Shown: positions 24,673 through 37,445, numbered from the stretch's first letter. The stretch: DNA of 64,000 bases from Paramecium pentaurelia (GCA_905183005.1 CAJJDO010000005.1:940243-1004242), one strand, 5' to 3'. Numbers and translations: made by a program. The notes: generated by a model from the letters alone, not told the origin.

Positions 24673-26161
24673 ATGAAATCTAATGGAGGTCAAAAATCAA
24701 ATAAAGTTAAAGGATTAAAAAATCGAAATAGAATATAAAGAATGAAGCTTAGATCAAAGAAATAGCAAGGTTAAAATGATATAGGAAGGTAATAGATATT
24801 TAAGTATTGATAGAAAAATGGCTGGTAATAATTCAACTTTATCAGTAAAAATCATTAAAACTAAATCTCTAAGGAAACAAAAAAATTCATTGAAAAAAAA
24901 GATTATAAAATCTTAAGTTGATTAACCTAAGGAATCTTAATTGAAAGATAAGTTAAATTAATAATAATCTATTGATAAAAAAGGGAATTAAAATTAAAAA
25001 AAAAATAAATAGAGTACAAAATAAAAAAATTAAACAAATAAAGAATAATAAAGGATAGATACATAAGTAGAGGATATAATTAATCAAAAAATCAACTTTT
25101 ATAATGCTAAATTTACAATTCTCACTGAGATTGGAATTCCAACAATAAATTTAAATAATGATAGAATAAAGTAGTATATTGAAAAATATCAGAATGAAAT
25201 TAAATTGAATGATGAAATTGTAATATCTAAATTAATTGGAGCAATTGGTGAAGGATATATTGAAAGTGGTGATGAAGTTATATAAAATATAGAAACAAAA
25301 GAAAATATAATTTAAAAATAAATTGAATAATATTTAGAAGAATGTAATATCAAACTTGAATGGACAGATGATAAATGGAAAAAGCTTATTAAAAAAACTT
25401 TGATTGTAATTCCTTATTAGCAAATGCCTAATGTATAGATGAAGAGAGATTTAAGTGGAATAGAAAAATATAAAATTCTATTTGAAACTTTAAGTTTATT
25501 TACTTAAATAAGTAAATGGAGCAAAATGTAAATGTTACATTAGTTTTGCCAGAACTTTCCATTATAAACCAAAGAGGGAATTGATTTAAAAGAGTTGGTT
25601 AATGAAAATGAATTACATAATATCAGATTAATAAGAGAATATTTAAGTCGCATAATGAATGCCTTAAATAAAATTGGATAATTAAAAGTTTAAAGGGATT
25701 CTAGAGAGGAATTACATTTAATAGGAAATTAATTATAGGATTTATCAGTAGAATATTATTTGAATAAGATGAAGGTACTCTAACTCAAACCAGTAATATT
25801 ACCATAATTCACTATTAAATAAATAGAAAACAATATATTAAAAGATGAAAATAGAGAAGATCCAATTTAAAATTAATCTTAAGATGGATAATAAAATCTT
25901 GATAATCAATTATAATAAAAGAAAACAATTCAAATAAAAGTTTTTAAATCAAAAACTCTATTAGAATATTTTAAACCTACAAAGTAATAGAACTTAAATG
26001 ATGATAATTCTTAAAGTGTAATTGAGAGTAAAGAAAGGAATGAAAAATAGATAAATTAAACATCTGAGAATAAATCTTCAATATAATATTTTGATGTTTT
26101 GGAGAACTTTTTTTAAAATAAGTTAATTAAACATATTAAAGTTTAAGATTAAAAAAAATGA
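24673..26161 (+). CDS. Unknown protein with one copy of a ~190-aa repeated module (487 aa)
   Basis: One 25-nt intron near the 5' end (GTAATAGATATTTAAG...ATAG) gives a 487-residue frame. The N-terminal ~130 residues are very basic and Gln/Lys rich. Residues ~140-330 form a module starting TEIGIPTINLNNDRIKQYI and continuing SKLIGAIGEGYIESGDE, IKLEWTDDKW, a Pro-Tyr (IPYQQ), a W/F-rich stretch and IRLIREYLSRIMNAL. The tail is Gln rich and hydrophilic and ends FDVLENFFQNKL. The same module occurs twice in the next gene. I do not recognise the family. The basic N-terminus hints at a nucleic-acid-binding or nuclear protein, which is inference. Confidence 0.7.
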
Positions 26162-26533
26162 GATATATATATAATTATAGTTTATATCATATAGATTAAT
26201 ATTTTTATCATATAACTAATTAATTGTTAATATAAATATAAATGGATTATATTATCTATATATGAATCGATTTAATTGAAATCATGTAAAATTCAACTTT
26301 ATTAAAAGCAAAAATATTGATGAAAGAATTCAATAATTACTCTAAACCTTAATTTTCACAAATTTTAATTAATAATAAATTATGCTATTCTCTTGATTGA
26401 TCAAAGATTCTATAAATTATAAATAGAGAAAGTAATGAATACTTTCTTAATCAAGTTATAATCTCTGGTTGCTTTTAACAGTGTCTCTTAAATAGTGATG
26501 TTAGAATTATTAATATAATTTATAAATAAATTG

Positions 26534-28831
26534 ATGTCTGAATAGGATGATATGTTTGATTTCGAGAATTAACAGAATTGGTATTCTGCAGAATATGAGG
26601 TTGATTATAAAGAATCTGAGAAATAACTATTAGAAAGAATAATAGAGAAGTGCAATATGAACTTATTAAAACGACAACTAGTTTGTTTGTTTGGTTTTCC
26701 AACCATACAAGTAGACAGTAGTCAAATATTCTCTTATCTTAATGGGATAATGGAATAAAATGAAAATGAATAGAAACGAATGATTAGAGTGTTAATAAGC
26801 TTCATAGGTGAAGTTACCAGCATAGAAGATCAAGAGACTAGATTATAAACCATAAGAAATAGGGTTGAATAATTCCTAGCAATAAAAGGAATAAAAATAG
26901 AATGGAGTAACAAGGAATGGGAATAGGAAATCGAATCACTTTTTGAATCCCGATATTGTAATCCCTATTATAGTAAAATACCTTATACTTAGTTTGAATA
27001 TGCTAATTTCTTTGCTTTGTTAGAGAGTCCAATGCCTATGTTTTTGAGGAGTTTACAACATAAATGCTTTTGTTAAGTTTATGATGCAAAATCTATGGAT
27101 GATTTTAAATAATTATGTAACATCACTGATTTAAAAAATGTGAGGAGGATGAGAAAATACATTTAATCAATAATAGATAAATTGGAAGAATTTCGAAATT
27201 TGATTATTATGATTGAATCAAAAGATTATAATGATGGAACTGATATAATTAACAGTTTTAATTAATTATCTGGAGAACTAGATAAAATAATAAATATAGA
27301 TTTATAGTTAAGTGATAAATATAGTATAAAATAAGAAGATAGATTTAGATATCTAAATGATGTAGATAATTAAACTGAAAAGAATTCAATATCATATTTA
27401 GAAACTAAAACTTCTGCTAAAACTTTTACAACAATAAATTAAGGTAGTTTAGATTGTAGAACTAAAAAGTAAAAGAAGAAATAAAAATAGACTGAAAAAT
27501 GCTATTTTCCATCAACTTTCTTGAATTATATTGATTCAGAAAATAATATTAGTTAAGAAAACAGTTAAAATTCAGAACCAAAAAATGAAGATCAACTTAT
27601 TATATAAGATAAATTTAGTTTTGATACTGGAATTCATACATATTTAGCTAGTAAGTGTAAATCAATTGAAGATATTTTAAAGAAAATAGAAATTTATGAA
27701 AAACAATAATTATGTTTATAATTGATAGGATTTCCATCTCCAAAATTAGAATAAGATCGTTTAAAATTAATTCTATCTAGTTATAATGATATATAAATAA
27801 AGAAAAAAACATTAATTGAATAAATTGTTTGTAGCATTTGGGAATCATTAACAATAAGAGAAAATCAATTAAATATTATTGATTATGTGAAAAAACAAGC
27901 ATAATAATAATTCTCATCTATAAATTTAAATGTAAATTAATAGGAATTTGATGATATTTTGTTAAATTGTTATGAGAAATAAGCTTCTTTACCATATAAT
28001 AAAAATTTTACAATTTCTTCATTTTCACTTGAAAAATTATCAAAATTAGTAAATCGAAAATTCCCAGAATCTTTTACAATTAATAATTGTCTAACTAGTA
28101 TATCTGTATATTAATCAAAAAATATTAGACCTTTGGTTAAATCATTTAATAGATAAGAAATCAAAAAAATTAGATTTATTAGAACATATATTAACGATAT
28201 TTATTAAAGTCTTGAGAATTTAATTTAATTTAAAAATAAAATAATTAAAACTAAAATGAATAAATTTTTAGATCAATGTTATATTTAAGAATTCAATAAA
28301 CTTGAATTAAATCATATAAATTCAATAGTAAATAGAAAAATACCATAATAATATGATTAAAATTAACATTGTATTATAATTGAAGAAAAAGACTCTTTAG
28401 ATGACTTTTTTAATTATAATCATAAAATGAATCAAAATGCAATTGATATAGAAAATGATATATTTTTAGATGAAGATTAAGAAGATAAATAAGTGTAATA
28501 TATTCAATCAAATAAAAAGGAGTAGTGTGAAATGAATATTAAATTTGAATCATTAACAGGAATAGAATAATCTAAATAAGAATTATTAGAATAATAAAAA
28601 TTACAATAATAATAATAATAATTTCTACATGAAGATTTGATTTCCCCTGTTTAAAGAAATTATTGTCATGAATATCAATCACCTTGTTTTTTAAATTCTC
28701 CCTGTTTTGATTTTTGTTCACCTTTAGCAAAATAATAAATATTTTTTGGTCATTCTGAATTTGATTAATAAGATATTGAATCACCTGATCGAATAATATT
28801 TTAATTTCAACCTCCTCATAAATCCAATTGA
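26534..28831 (+). CDS. Unknown protein with two copies of a ~190-aa repeated module (765 aa)
   Basis: An intronless frame of 766 codons and a tandem relative of the preceding gene on the same strand. Module copy one spans roughly residues 35-230 (CLFGFPTIQV, VLISFIGEV, IKIEWSNKEW, IPYTQF, KNVRRMRKYIQSIID). Copy two spans roughly residues 370-570 (QLIGFPSPKLEQDRL, IVCSIWES, LPYNKNF, KKIRFIRTYINDIYQSL). Both modules are followed by acidic, Gln/Ser-rich linkers. The C-terminus is Gln/Ser/Pro rich with SPCF repeats. No catalytic motif was recognised. The gene pair probably arose by duplication followed by an internal duplication in this member. Confidence 0.7.
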
Positions 28832-28909
28832 TTTTAGTATTTTTATATAATTAGTAATTGCTTCATATACATACAATTAATTGATATCAATAAATGTACA
28901 CAAAACTAT

Positions 28910-29936
28910 TCATATTTTAAAAATCTGAGAAAAGTTTTTAATACTTTTTCGATATTCATTTATTTAATTACAACTAGCCATACTAATTTAATTAGCTTAA
29001 TTATAGTATTTTTCTTAGGTACTAACAAACCATGATTTCTTTGCTTCATGCAATAATCTTTATTTTTCATTTTTAGACTTTATACATTAATTATCTAATT
29101 CAACTAAATATTCTCTATCAATTTCTGTTTCATAATTCTTTTTAAACAATTCATCCTTCCTTAAATATTCATCTCTTGCAAAGAACTTTTATCCCAAAAT
29201 CTAATTTATCAATACATAAATATATACATCTGTTTCTAACAAATTTCGATAAGTACTATCTTTAATTGTTTAATGATAAGGTTTTTCAGAAAATACATAA
29301 TTTAAGAATTAAGCTATTGAACTTCCAAAGAAAATGTAAATAAAAATTATATAACATGTAAGTTATAACCAATTGACTCCTCTATTCATTTATCTTCTTT
29401 AATTCATAAATTCTTATTCTTCATATTCTTATCTCCTGTTACGTTATTAATGATGACCACGATGTCTTCTTGGACCATTTTAATAATAAAACATTCCAGG
29501 ACCAGTTTGAAAAAATTAAAATCCACCAATACCATTTCCAAATTCAGTACCAAATCCATTTCCAAAATATTCATCAAAACCTCCATTTTATTAAAAGAAA
29601 GCTCTAAATATTTATTCAGCCGGACTTTCTCCCCATTATTGTCTATAATGCTGATAATGTTATTCTGGTTCTTCAGTTCCATATTAATCATAAGTTCTTC
29701 TCTTATCTTGATTAGAAAGACAATCATAAGCCTAAGTAATATTATTTATATACTTAAGCAACTTTCTTAAATGCCTCATTAGCACTAGGATTTTTATTTT
29801 TATCTGGATGATAAAGTAAAGCTAATTTACGATAAGCTTTTTTAAGTTCTTCATCTGTAGCAGTCTTAGAAACTCCTAAAATCTCATAAAAGTCTTTTTT
29901 TTTAAGAAATTCTTTTATTTCTGCTTCTGTAGACAT
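28910..29936 (-). CDS. DNAJB12/14-like membrane J-domain protein
   Basis: One 22-nt intron gives 334 residues. The J domain is at residues ~15-80, with DFYEILGVSKTATDEELKKA and the HPD triad in LLYHPDKNKN. A Gly/Phe-rich linker follows (FDEYFGNGFGTEFGNG), then a single transmembrane helix (about 220-240, WLQLTCYIIFIYIFF). The C-terminal domain carries a Tyr-x-x-Leu-Glu-type motif and helical tail resembling DUF1977. This order matches DNAJB12/14-type ER membrane cochaperones that recruit Hsp70 for ER-associated degradation. The start lies 24 bp downstream of the preceding gene's stop on the same strand. Confidence 0.88.
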
Positions 29937-29960
29937 ATATTAAATATATTTATAAGTAAT

Positions 29961-32212
29961 TCAACGTTATTGAAATGGTATTTTTGATTTTTTTGCAGAA
30001 TCACTTCGTTTTAGTAGAAAGTATTTCTATTAAAATTAAGAGTATAATACATTAGATTAACGATTTAAACTAACAACTTAAATAGAAATCTATTAAGCAA
30101 TTTATTTTGAAGGTTCATCACCAGGTAAGGTATTAATCTAATTTCTATATCTTAATTAAGCAGTCTTTGCACTATTATTATTTTAACTTTAAAGATGAAC
30201 TTAACTAGCTTTACGAGAATTAGACAATGATCTACTAATTGGAATTGCAGTTTTTAATTATTATGAATTTGTTAGATTCAATAATTTTGGTTGATCATAA
30301 ACTTTATTACTAATTTAATACTTTTATTTTAAAGTAGTAATAGGTATATGTTTCTATTTTAACTTTTCTTAAGTTAGTTTAGCTTATTAATTTAAAATTT
30401 AATTCATTAATATATCTACTCTTTATTTTATATCCAATTATGGTTATAGTATTTTGTTTCTCTTTATAAATAATTATTATTGTTATTATTATTTTGGTGA
30501 AATTATTAATTCTTCTTATTATTATGTTTCAAATTTTTTTTCAGTTTCTTATTGAGTAACATAATGTTTTTATGGAAATAGTATTTATTTTTTGGCTGTT
30601 AGAGTTTGTTATAATTTTATAATTGTTGAATTAGGTTGATTCGACATTTTAAATGACTCTTTAATTTATTTATTTAATATAGGAACTTTGATTACAATTA
30701 CAATTTTATTTGATAGTGTTGCTTTATTATTAAAGATATGAGGCTTTAATAATTTCGTATGATATTCAACTTCTTCATCTTCAGGCTAATTGAATGATTA
30801 TAATAAAATACTATTGATTATTTATCAACTCCATAAAGTTTTTGATACACTTAATAGATTTGAGTGAATATTAAACTTGAATGAGGAACAAAAGTATAAA
30901 ATATTTCCAAGGCTTTTCCTAACCATATTTCAATGTTCATTTTATTTTGTTGAGTATTCAGGAATCTTAATTCAGTTGATATACTATAAAAACTTAAGCC
31001 AGTTAACATAATCTATAATGTATTCTAGAATGAAGTACCAACTCTAAGATTACTTCTTCTGCTATAACCATTTCATAATTATTGATGGGAAATAATTCCT
31101 CTAAATCTACATATGTTAATTGCATCAATCCTAAAATTTACATTTATAATATAGGATGATTATCTTCAATAATTGTGAATAGTTTATTTTATTAATTATT
31201 TATTTAAGTCTAAAATATCTACTCAGTTGTAAATAAAGATTAACTTCTATTCTAATGATTGCGAACTAACAGATTATTTTAACTACCACTTTCATTTGAT
31301 TTATCATCATAAGGCATTATACTTCTTATTGAATTCAAAATCTCTTTAAATACAATTTCCACTATTTATGGATAACTTAAAGTCTAAGCCTATTATTAAG
31401 GTTAACTAACTGACTGTGATTAAGAATTCTTTTAAATTGGAGAATTTATTTCTGAATTTGTTCTATATTTTTTATTAACATTATTTAATAGAGTTATTTG
31501 TTAACATAGTTTTATTGTAGATTAAATGATACTCCTTAACAATTTTAAAGCGTCTTTTGCAATGTCTAAAGCCTACTTATTTCTTGTCTAAAAATTGTAT
31601 TGAATACCTTTTGATTTCAGAAAATAACAAAGTAATTTAAAACTTTACTCTCAATCTAAGTAGTTTATTTTATATTATCTTAGCCATTACTATAGCATCA
31701 AAAGTTCCTTTTTTTAAAGTTTTCCCCTTAATTTTTAGAATCTGTTCACAATCTAATAGTATACTTAAGCATTCATCATATGCTTAATATCTCTTCAACA
31801 TAATAGCATAATTAATTTTAGAGAATAAGACAGATGTGTATTAAACTTATATTCTATGTTATAATAAGTAAATACTAATTTATAGTATAAAATTCTAATA
31901 ATTTTGCAGCTCTATGATGAAATTCTAAAGCTTAGAAATCTGACATATTTTCTTATATCGCTATTTTAGTGAAGTTATTCATAATAAAATCTGGATTGTC
32001 AGGTTTTATTGAAATGATTTCTTATGAATCTTCAGTCTGTTGAATTAGATTGTTTTATATACTTGAATAAAGAAGTTAGAATCATCATTCATCTATTCTC
32101 TCCTGAAAATAATTTTCTTTTGCTTTATAATATCAATAGGACATTTATCTTCTATCAACATAGTTTGAGATACATTTTTATTTTAAAATGTGTGTGCTTC
32201 CAATTTAATCAT
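29961..32212 (-). CDS. TPR-like helical repeat protein, 695 aa
   Basis: Hand splicing with introns of 26, 22, 61, 29 and 26 nt leaves an exact multiple of three. The N-terminal ~250 residues contain TPR-like helix pairs (ALEFHHRAAKLLEFY; LFSKINYAIMLKRYQAYDEC; NKQALDIAKDALKLLRSII). The C-terminal ~350 residues are basic and Gln/Asn/Ser rich, probably disordered. The 61-nt intron at 31588-31648 is far above the usual Paramecium limit. The ATG overlaps the relic sequence of an upstream pseudogene. The function is probably as a scaffold; the partner is unknown. Confidence 0.7.
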
Positions 32213-32274
32213 TTTATTATTAAATATATAAATATATATTATGTTATCTCAAAGGATATCAAAATGTCCCCTTA

Positions 32275-32852
32275 ACCCATGATATTATTAAAGACTTTTC
32301 TTTTAATTTCTCTACCATTTTAAGCTGCACATTCCAAAAATTCAATTAATTCTTAAACTTTCATAGTCTCATCTAATTCTTTTGATACTTAACTTATCAA
32401 TTCTCATTTTACTTTATTCAAATTATTCAAATTAATGCTATTACTTCCATAATCATCAAATTAATCAAATATTTTATGGACTCCATCTCTCAATTCTTGA
32501 TTATCTATATTAGATTTAGTTTCGTCTAAAAGTTAATCAAAATCAATATCAATTCTATCTCTTATCTGGCACTAAATATTCTTCAGTTTCAATTTCCAAA
32601 ATCATATGGGAATTAGTGAAATTTTTAATCAAAATCTAAATTCTTCATAACTAACTTTAATTTACTTGGATCTACTCTTCTAGTTCCTTCTGAATCAAAA
32701 AGATTGAATGCCTTTCTAATTTGATGATTTGTTAATCCTGGTCTACTTAAATTAAATTTTCATCTAAACCTTTCTCAAGGTTTAAGTGTATTAGCCTACT
32801 TTTAAGGCAATATCTATTAAGGAACTTAAGCTTAAGGTTTATGTCTCATATA
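32275..32852 (-). pseudogene. Decayed centrin/EF-hand protein gene
   Basis: Read on the minus strand, the segments RPGLTNHQIRKAFNLFDSEG, DPSKLKLVMKNLDFD and MILEIETEEYLVPDKR follow one another. Next come FDQLLDETKSNI, RDGVHKIFDQFDD and VSKELDETMKVQELIEFLE. They lie in the order and spacing of a centrin with two EF-hand pairs. They are in different frames: at least two frameshifts and an in-frame TGA (VK-stop-EL) cannot be removed by acceptable introns. The EF-loop residues are also degenerate (DSEGTRRVDPSK). Ciliates keep many centrin paralogues, so this is best read as a dead member. Confidence 0.75.
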
Positions 32853-32902
32853 TTTTTCTTATAAATATATTTATATAAATAGTAGATAAAGCAAAATAAA
32901 TC

Positions 32903-34425
32903 TCATTACATTGTCATCATATTTTGTGATGAATGTTTTTCTTCTTCTTCAAAAGAGTGATCATTATCTTAAAATTAATCAAAGCCTATTTAATCTATAA
33001 AATATATCATATATATATTAATACCATCTGAAGGCTTCTCATAATCAAAGGTTCTATGATCATCATCAAGATCATTAGCACTATTAAATCTTTAATATTG
33101 TGTTTCTTCTCCAAATTATAATTTTATATATGTAGAAGCCTTCTTTGTTTTTCTTGTATCTACTTCAATACTCTCTTCATCTTCATCATTTTATCCTTCC
33201 CAAATAGTTTCTGGTATCAAACTTTATATAGATTTTGCTTTTGAATATTATTACTATGTTGCAATCTTTTTTGGTCTTTACTATTGTTATTGTTATGGTA
33301 AAGGTATTCTTGGTTTGTATTGTAAACACTTTCCAGTAGCATTCAAAAAATCTAACAGCAATTCATTATCATTAAATTGTATAGATATTCCTTATAAAAA
33401 TAAATCTAATTATTATCTTCTATTATCAATGTCTTATGGAGTGAGATATCTTGTCATTTATGGAAATTAAGGTAATTTTATTTATGGATATGTTAATGAT
33501 AAATCTCTATGAAATGTTAAGAAATCACTGAAAGATCTAAATACTATTTTATGTTTGCCCTGATATTTGAAAGTAATTTCATAAATGATATATTTTCTTT
33601 ATGTATTTATATCCTTATTGTCTTAATAAGATTTCACTTCTATATTTGTAATCTCTTATTATTTTAAAGAGTCTGGTTAACAAAATGTAAAAGTGGATTC
33701 ATTTGTTAATAATTATTACCTTATTTAGGTTTCTTCATCATTACCAAGCATTTATTTTTTGTATTTGTATTCTGATACAACAGTTTAGAGAAGCTTTTTA
33801 TCTTATGGCATAAAGAACACCAAGACTGAAAATAATAAAAGGACTACTCCTCTTAAGATAAACATTAACCAACAACTAATGTCTTCATGTCTGATCACAA
33901 ATTTATCTACATTATTATTCTACCAAGTAAATAAGATAATAGCAAAACCACAAAAACATAAAAATTGCAACTATATAGATATTCCATAAAATACAATAAG
34001 ATTGAATTGAGTAACAAATGTTGTTTATCCATATTTATCTGCATCTTCAAATACTTGTAATCCTGTCAACAAATAATTAATTATCTAACAAAATTCTATA
34101 ATTATAATCAAAACATAACTAGTTAAAAATAACATAATATACTCTGAATGAAATTATGTGTTGATGACTATTTGTAATATTGACAAAAGTGTAAACATAC
34201 ATAAAATTGCTATTTTTGTGTAAATTGAACATAGATTCAAAATAAAAATATTTCTCTTTTCTTTAAATTTTAACTACGCAGCCTTATAGTCTATCCTTAG
34301 ATGCATGAGTTCTTACTTTTATTTTGTTTCTTCCATACTAAACCAACTAAATTTTAAACTAGAGGCAAAACTCCCAAGACTATTACAAGTATGTTTTCCC
34401 ATATATTTTCGAAAAACTTTGCCAT
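32903..34425 (-). CDS. Multipass membrane protein with C-terminal PX domain, 499 aa
   Basis: One 23-nt intron gives a continuous frame. The first ~230 residues hold five or six hydrophobic helices (for example ENILVIVLGVLPL, LCSIYTKIAILCMF, YIMLFLTSYVLIIIIEF, LQFLCFCGFAIILF, RGVVLLLFSVLVFFM). Residues ~265-390 form a PX domain with RSFSDFLTFHRDL, a proline-rich YPQIKLPQFP and DIDNRRQQLDLFLQGI. PX domains bind phosphoinositides, mostly PI3P. The acidic C-terminal ~100 residues are unstructured. A membrane-embedded PX protein suggests a role at endosome-like compartments (inference). It is divergent from the ULK-like kinase gene, with 220 bp between start codons. Confidence 0.85.
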
Positions 34426-34645
34426 TATATATATTTTATATATAAAATTAAATCATTAAAAAATATTTTATGTATCTGATTAATAATGGTAATCTTATGA
34501 AAGCATTTCAAAACAATTGATAAAAATGATTAATTAATTGTTATCAATAACTATGAGTTAATTCAATCAAACTATTTTCACCATAAATTTTAAATTATAA
34601 TATAATTCTAAACATTAAATAAATATTTCAAATTCAAAATATAAA

Positions 34646-36597
34646 ATGTAACATCTCAGCTACCCTCCTGATAAAAAAATTTAGAATTATTAATTCAGTT
34701 TTAAAGCCAAATTGGGGAAAGGTGCTTATGGCACAGTTTATGCTGGAAGAAATACCTTAGATAGTATATTTACATTTCTAATATAGATAACATTGTTGCA
34801 CTCAAAGTAATTGACAAAAAATTACTTCTTACTGATTATGCCAATCAATTAATTGCTTCAGAAATTGAAATAATGAAGAAAATTAATGATTCTCATGTTG
34901 TTAAACTATTGGATGTACTATAAAGTGCAAATAATACATACATAATAACTGAGTATTGTAATGGAGGAGATTTAAGGGAATTTATAAAGAATAGAAAGTA
35001 CTATATTCATATATTTAGAGTTATTCCTGAAGATGAAGCACTCAAGATCATGAATGATTTATTATTAGGAATTAAGGCTCTACTTAAAATTGGAATCATT
35101 CATAGAGACATCAAACCAGCAAATATTCTTGTCCATGATAATCAATTCAAAATAACTGATTTTGGTTTTGCCAAATAAATTGATGCTAATCTAGATACCA
35201 TAATGAATTCATTAGTTGGTACTCCATTATACATGAGTCCTTAAATTTTAAAAAGAACTAAATATTCTTCCAAATGTGATATTTGGTCATTAGGTTTAAT
35301 TTTATATGAAATGCTTTATGGGATGACTCCATGGCATTCTCAAAATCTTGTTGAATTAATGAATAAATTGGATTCTAAAGTAATTATATTAATTTTATTA
35401 AATTAGCCTTTATCTTTTCCAGTACATCCATAAGTTTCAGAAAACACAAAGAAACTCATTAAAGGTTGTCTTTAGATTAATGAAGAAAAAAGATGGAGTT
35501 GGGAAGATCTATTTAATTCTGTTAATATAAATTTAAAAACAATTGATAATTAATAAGAGTCTCCTACTTCAACAATTAAAGAGGATACTTAAATTGCAAC
35601 TCAAAGGGAAAATCAAAATTATAATTAATCAAAGTATTCAATACAAATGCTTAGAATAAAATAAAGAACTGAATCATTATGTTAATAAATTAATAAACAT
35701 AATAGAAGTTTTAGTAATACTGCTTTTCTTACTAATAATACAATAAAAAGATATGAAAATAAAACTCCAATCAATGAAAAATAAAAATAGATTACTAGTT
35801 ATTTGGATCTTAAAGAAAAATTAAAGTAAAATCCAGGAAAAGTAGAGAGAGAAAGAAGCAACTCTTAAAATTCAAAATTTCACACTTAAAGATCAGAATT
35901 AAATAATTATTTGGAGAAAATCCATCATGTTCAACAAAAACTAAATAGTAATAATGATTCATGTAGAACTCCAAGTGCTTTATAATCACATTCAACTAAT
36001 ACATCAAATAAATAAAATTATGATTTAGACTTAGTGAAAGTTTCTGAATTCTAATTTGAAGACAATAAAGGTTCTGATTATTTTACTATGTTCAGAAATC
36101 CAAAGACTGAAAGGGTTAAAAGAACAAATAGTTTAAGTGGTAATTTTGGCTATTAATAATAACATTCTCCATTCTAAGGTAAATCTTCGATATAATAACT
36201 GATAAAAACTTTGAGTAATTAATTAGAACTTATTCCTAATCATGTGAATTGTAAAATTGAGATTAATACTATGGTTATTTTACATAAGGATTTAATCAAT
36301 TATACTCAAAATAAACAAATATATACAAACTAAGATTTGAGAGATCTCAAATCACTAATAAATAATCTAATTTCATATTTAAATACTAATTCAGGGGAAC
36401 ATTCTAATAAATAATCGTAAGTATTGTTGTTATTATTGCTAACTTATCATAAAGTATTAATATTCAATATCAAAAATAAATCTTTAAACATAGATGTATG
36501 TTTAATAGAATCAATAAAAAAGAATATCTAAATTTAATAGAATTAGATGAATGTAGAGTCAAAATTAATAAGAGAGCAAATACATTAATTAATGTGA
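34646..36597 (+). CDS. ULK/Atg1-like Ser/Thr protein kinase, 626 aa
   Basis: Three introns (23, 21 and 27 nt) give an exact frame. Kinase domain residues ~14-285: LGKGAYGTVYAG, VALKVIDKK lysine, EYCNGGDL, IIHRDIKPAN, ITDFGFAK, GTPLYMSPQIL and CDIWSLGLILYEMLYG. The order and the GTPLYMSP segment fit the ULK/ATG1 family; related ciliate kinases of this type also regulate cilia. The remaining ~330 residues are Ser/Asn/Gln rich and low complexity, as usual in Atg1-like tails, and end in a helical stretch. All catalytic residues are present. Confidence 0.88.
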
Positions 36598-36710
36598 TTT
36601 AATATATTTTTATTTTATTTTTGTTTTAATTGTAAGATTAAATAATGTCAAAAAATTCCTCTATGTATTTAATTTAATTTTTCTCATTTTTAATAACATA
36701 TATTTAAAAA

Positions 36711-37445
36711 ATGAGAACATCCATCTCGATTGCATTAGTAATCTTTGCTTATATCTCTACAACTTTGGCCACTTTAGTTCTTGATTTAGAAGCCCCCTTT
36801 TAAAACTTTACCTGTTTTAAAAGTCCTGGATATTCTTTTGTTATTGTTAAAGGATATAAGAGCCATGGCTCAGTTGATACAGAAGGTTATTAAAATCTTA
36901 TGAATACCAAAGCTGCAGGTTTAATTAGTGATGTCTATTTCTTGCCTTGCAAAAGAAGTATATTTCAATTATTATGTTTTGCTAAAAGAAGTTCAATTTA
37001 TTATTAATAGGAAAGAGTGTTCATGCTTAGGTGACTATTTTTGATAATTTTGAGTGTCTTTACATAATATATATCTATATTTGGTTCAGAATATGGAACT
37101 GTTTGGATTGGTGTTGAATACAATCCATACCCATGGTGTGAATAGAATCTTTCAGATTACTCAGAAAACTGCCTATTCTTTTAAGACATTGTTAATTTAT
37201 TTACAGCCAAAAAGAGATTAGTAGGAATCTATTCCTCTTAATATTAATGGTCAAAATTTATGGGATCAGCCTCAGCTTGTGCCAAATTTACATCTCATCC
37301 TCTTTGGTATGCTCATAAAGACTATAATCTATCCTTCAGTGATTATGCCAAATAAGCTTTCGGTGGATGGACTAAACCATCCATCAAATAATATAATCAT
37401 TACTCAAATGTATGTTATGTTGGAGAAGGATTGAATTTCTATTGA
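36711..37445 (+). CDS. GH25-like lysozyme (Lys family), secreted
   Basis: Signal peptide MRTSISIALVIFAYISTTLA. The mature protein has YSFVIVKGYKSHGSVD, DVYFLPCK, KSVHAQVTIFDNFEQYGTVW, WIGVEYNPYPWC and LWYAHKDYNLSFSDYAKQAF followed by GGW. These blocks match the protist/nematode Lys branch of glycoside hydrolase family 25, which degrades bacterial peptidoglycan. Removing 36958-37010 (53 nt) and 37056-37089 (34 nt) gives 215 residues and joins PCK directly to KSVHAQV as in the family. The 53-nt segment is unusually long for an intron here. The likely site is phagosome/lysosome, fitting a bacterivore. Confidence 0.85.

Noticed and set aside
29450..29770. Plus-strand open frame opposite the J-domain gene
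   Set aside because: It is the antisense shadow of the Gly/Phe linker and the J domain; the minus-strand gene is unambiguous.
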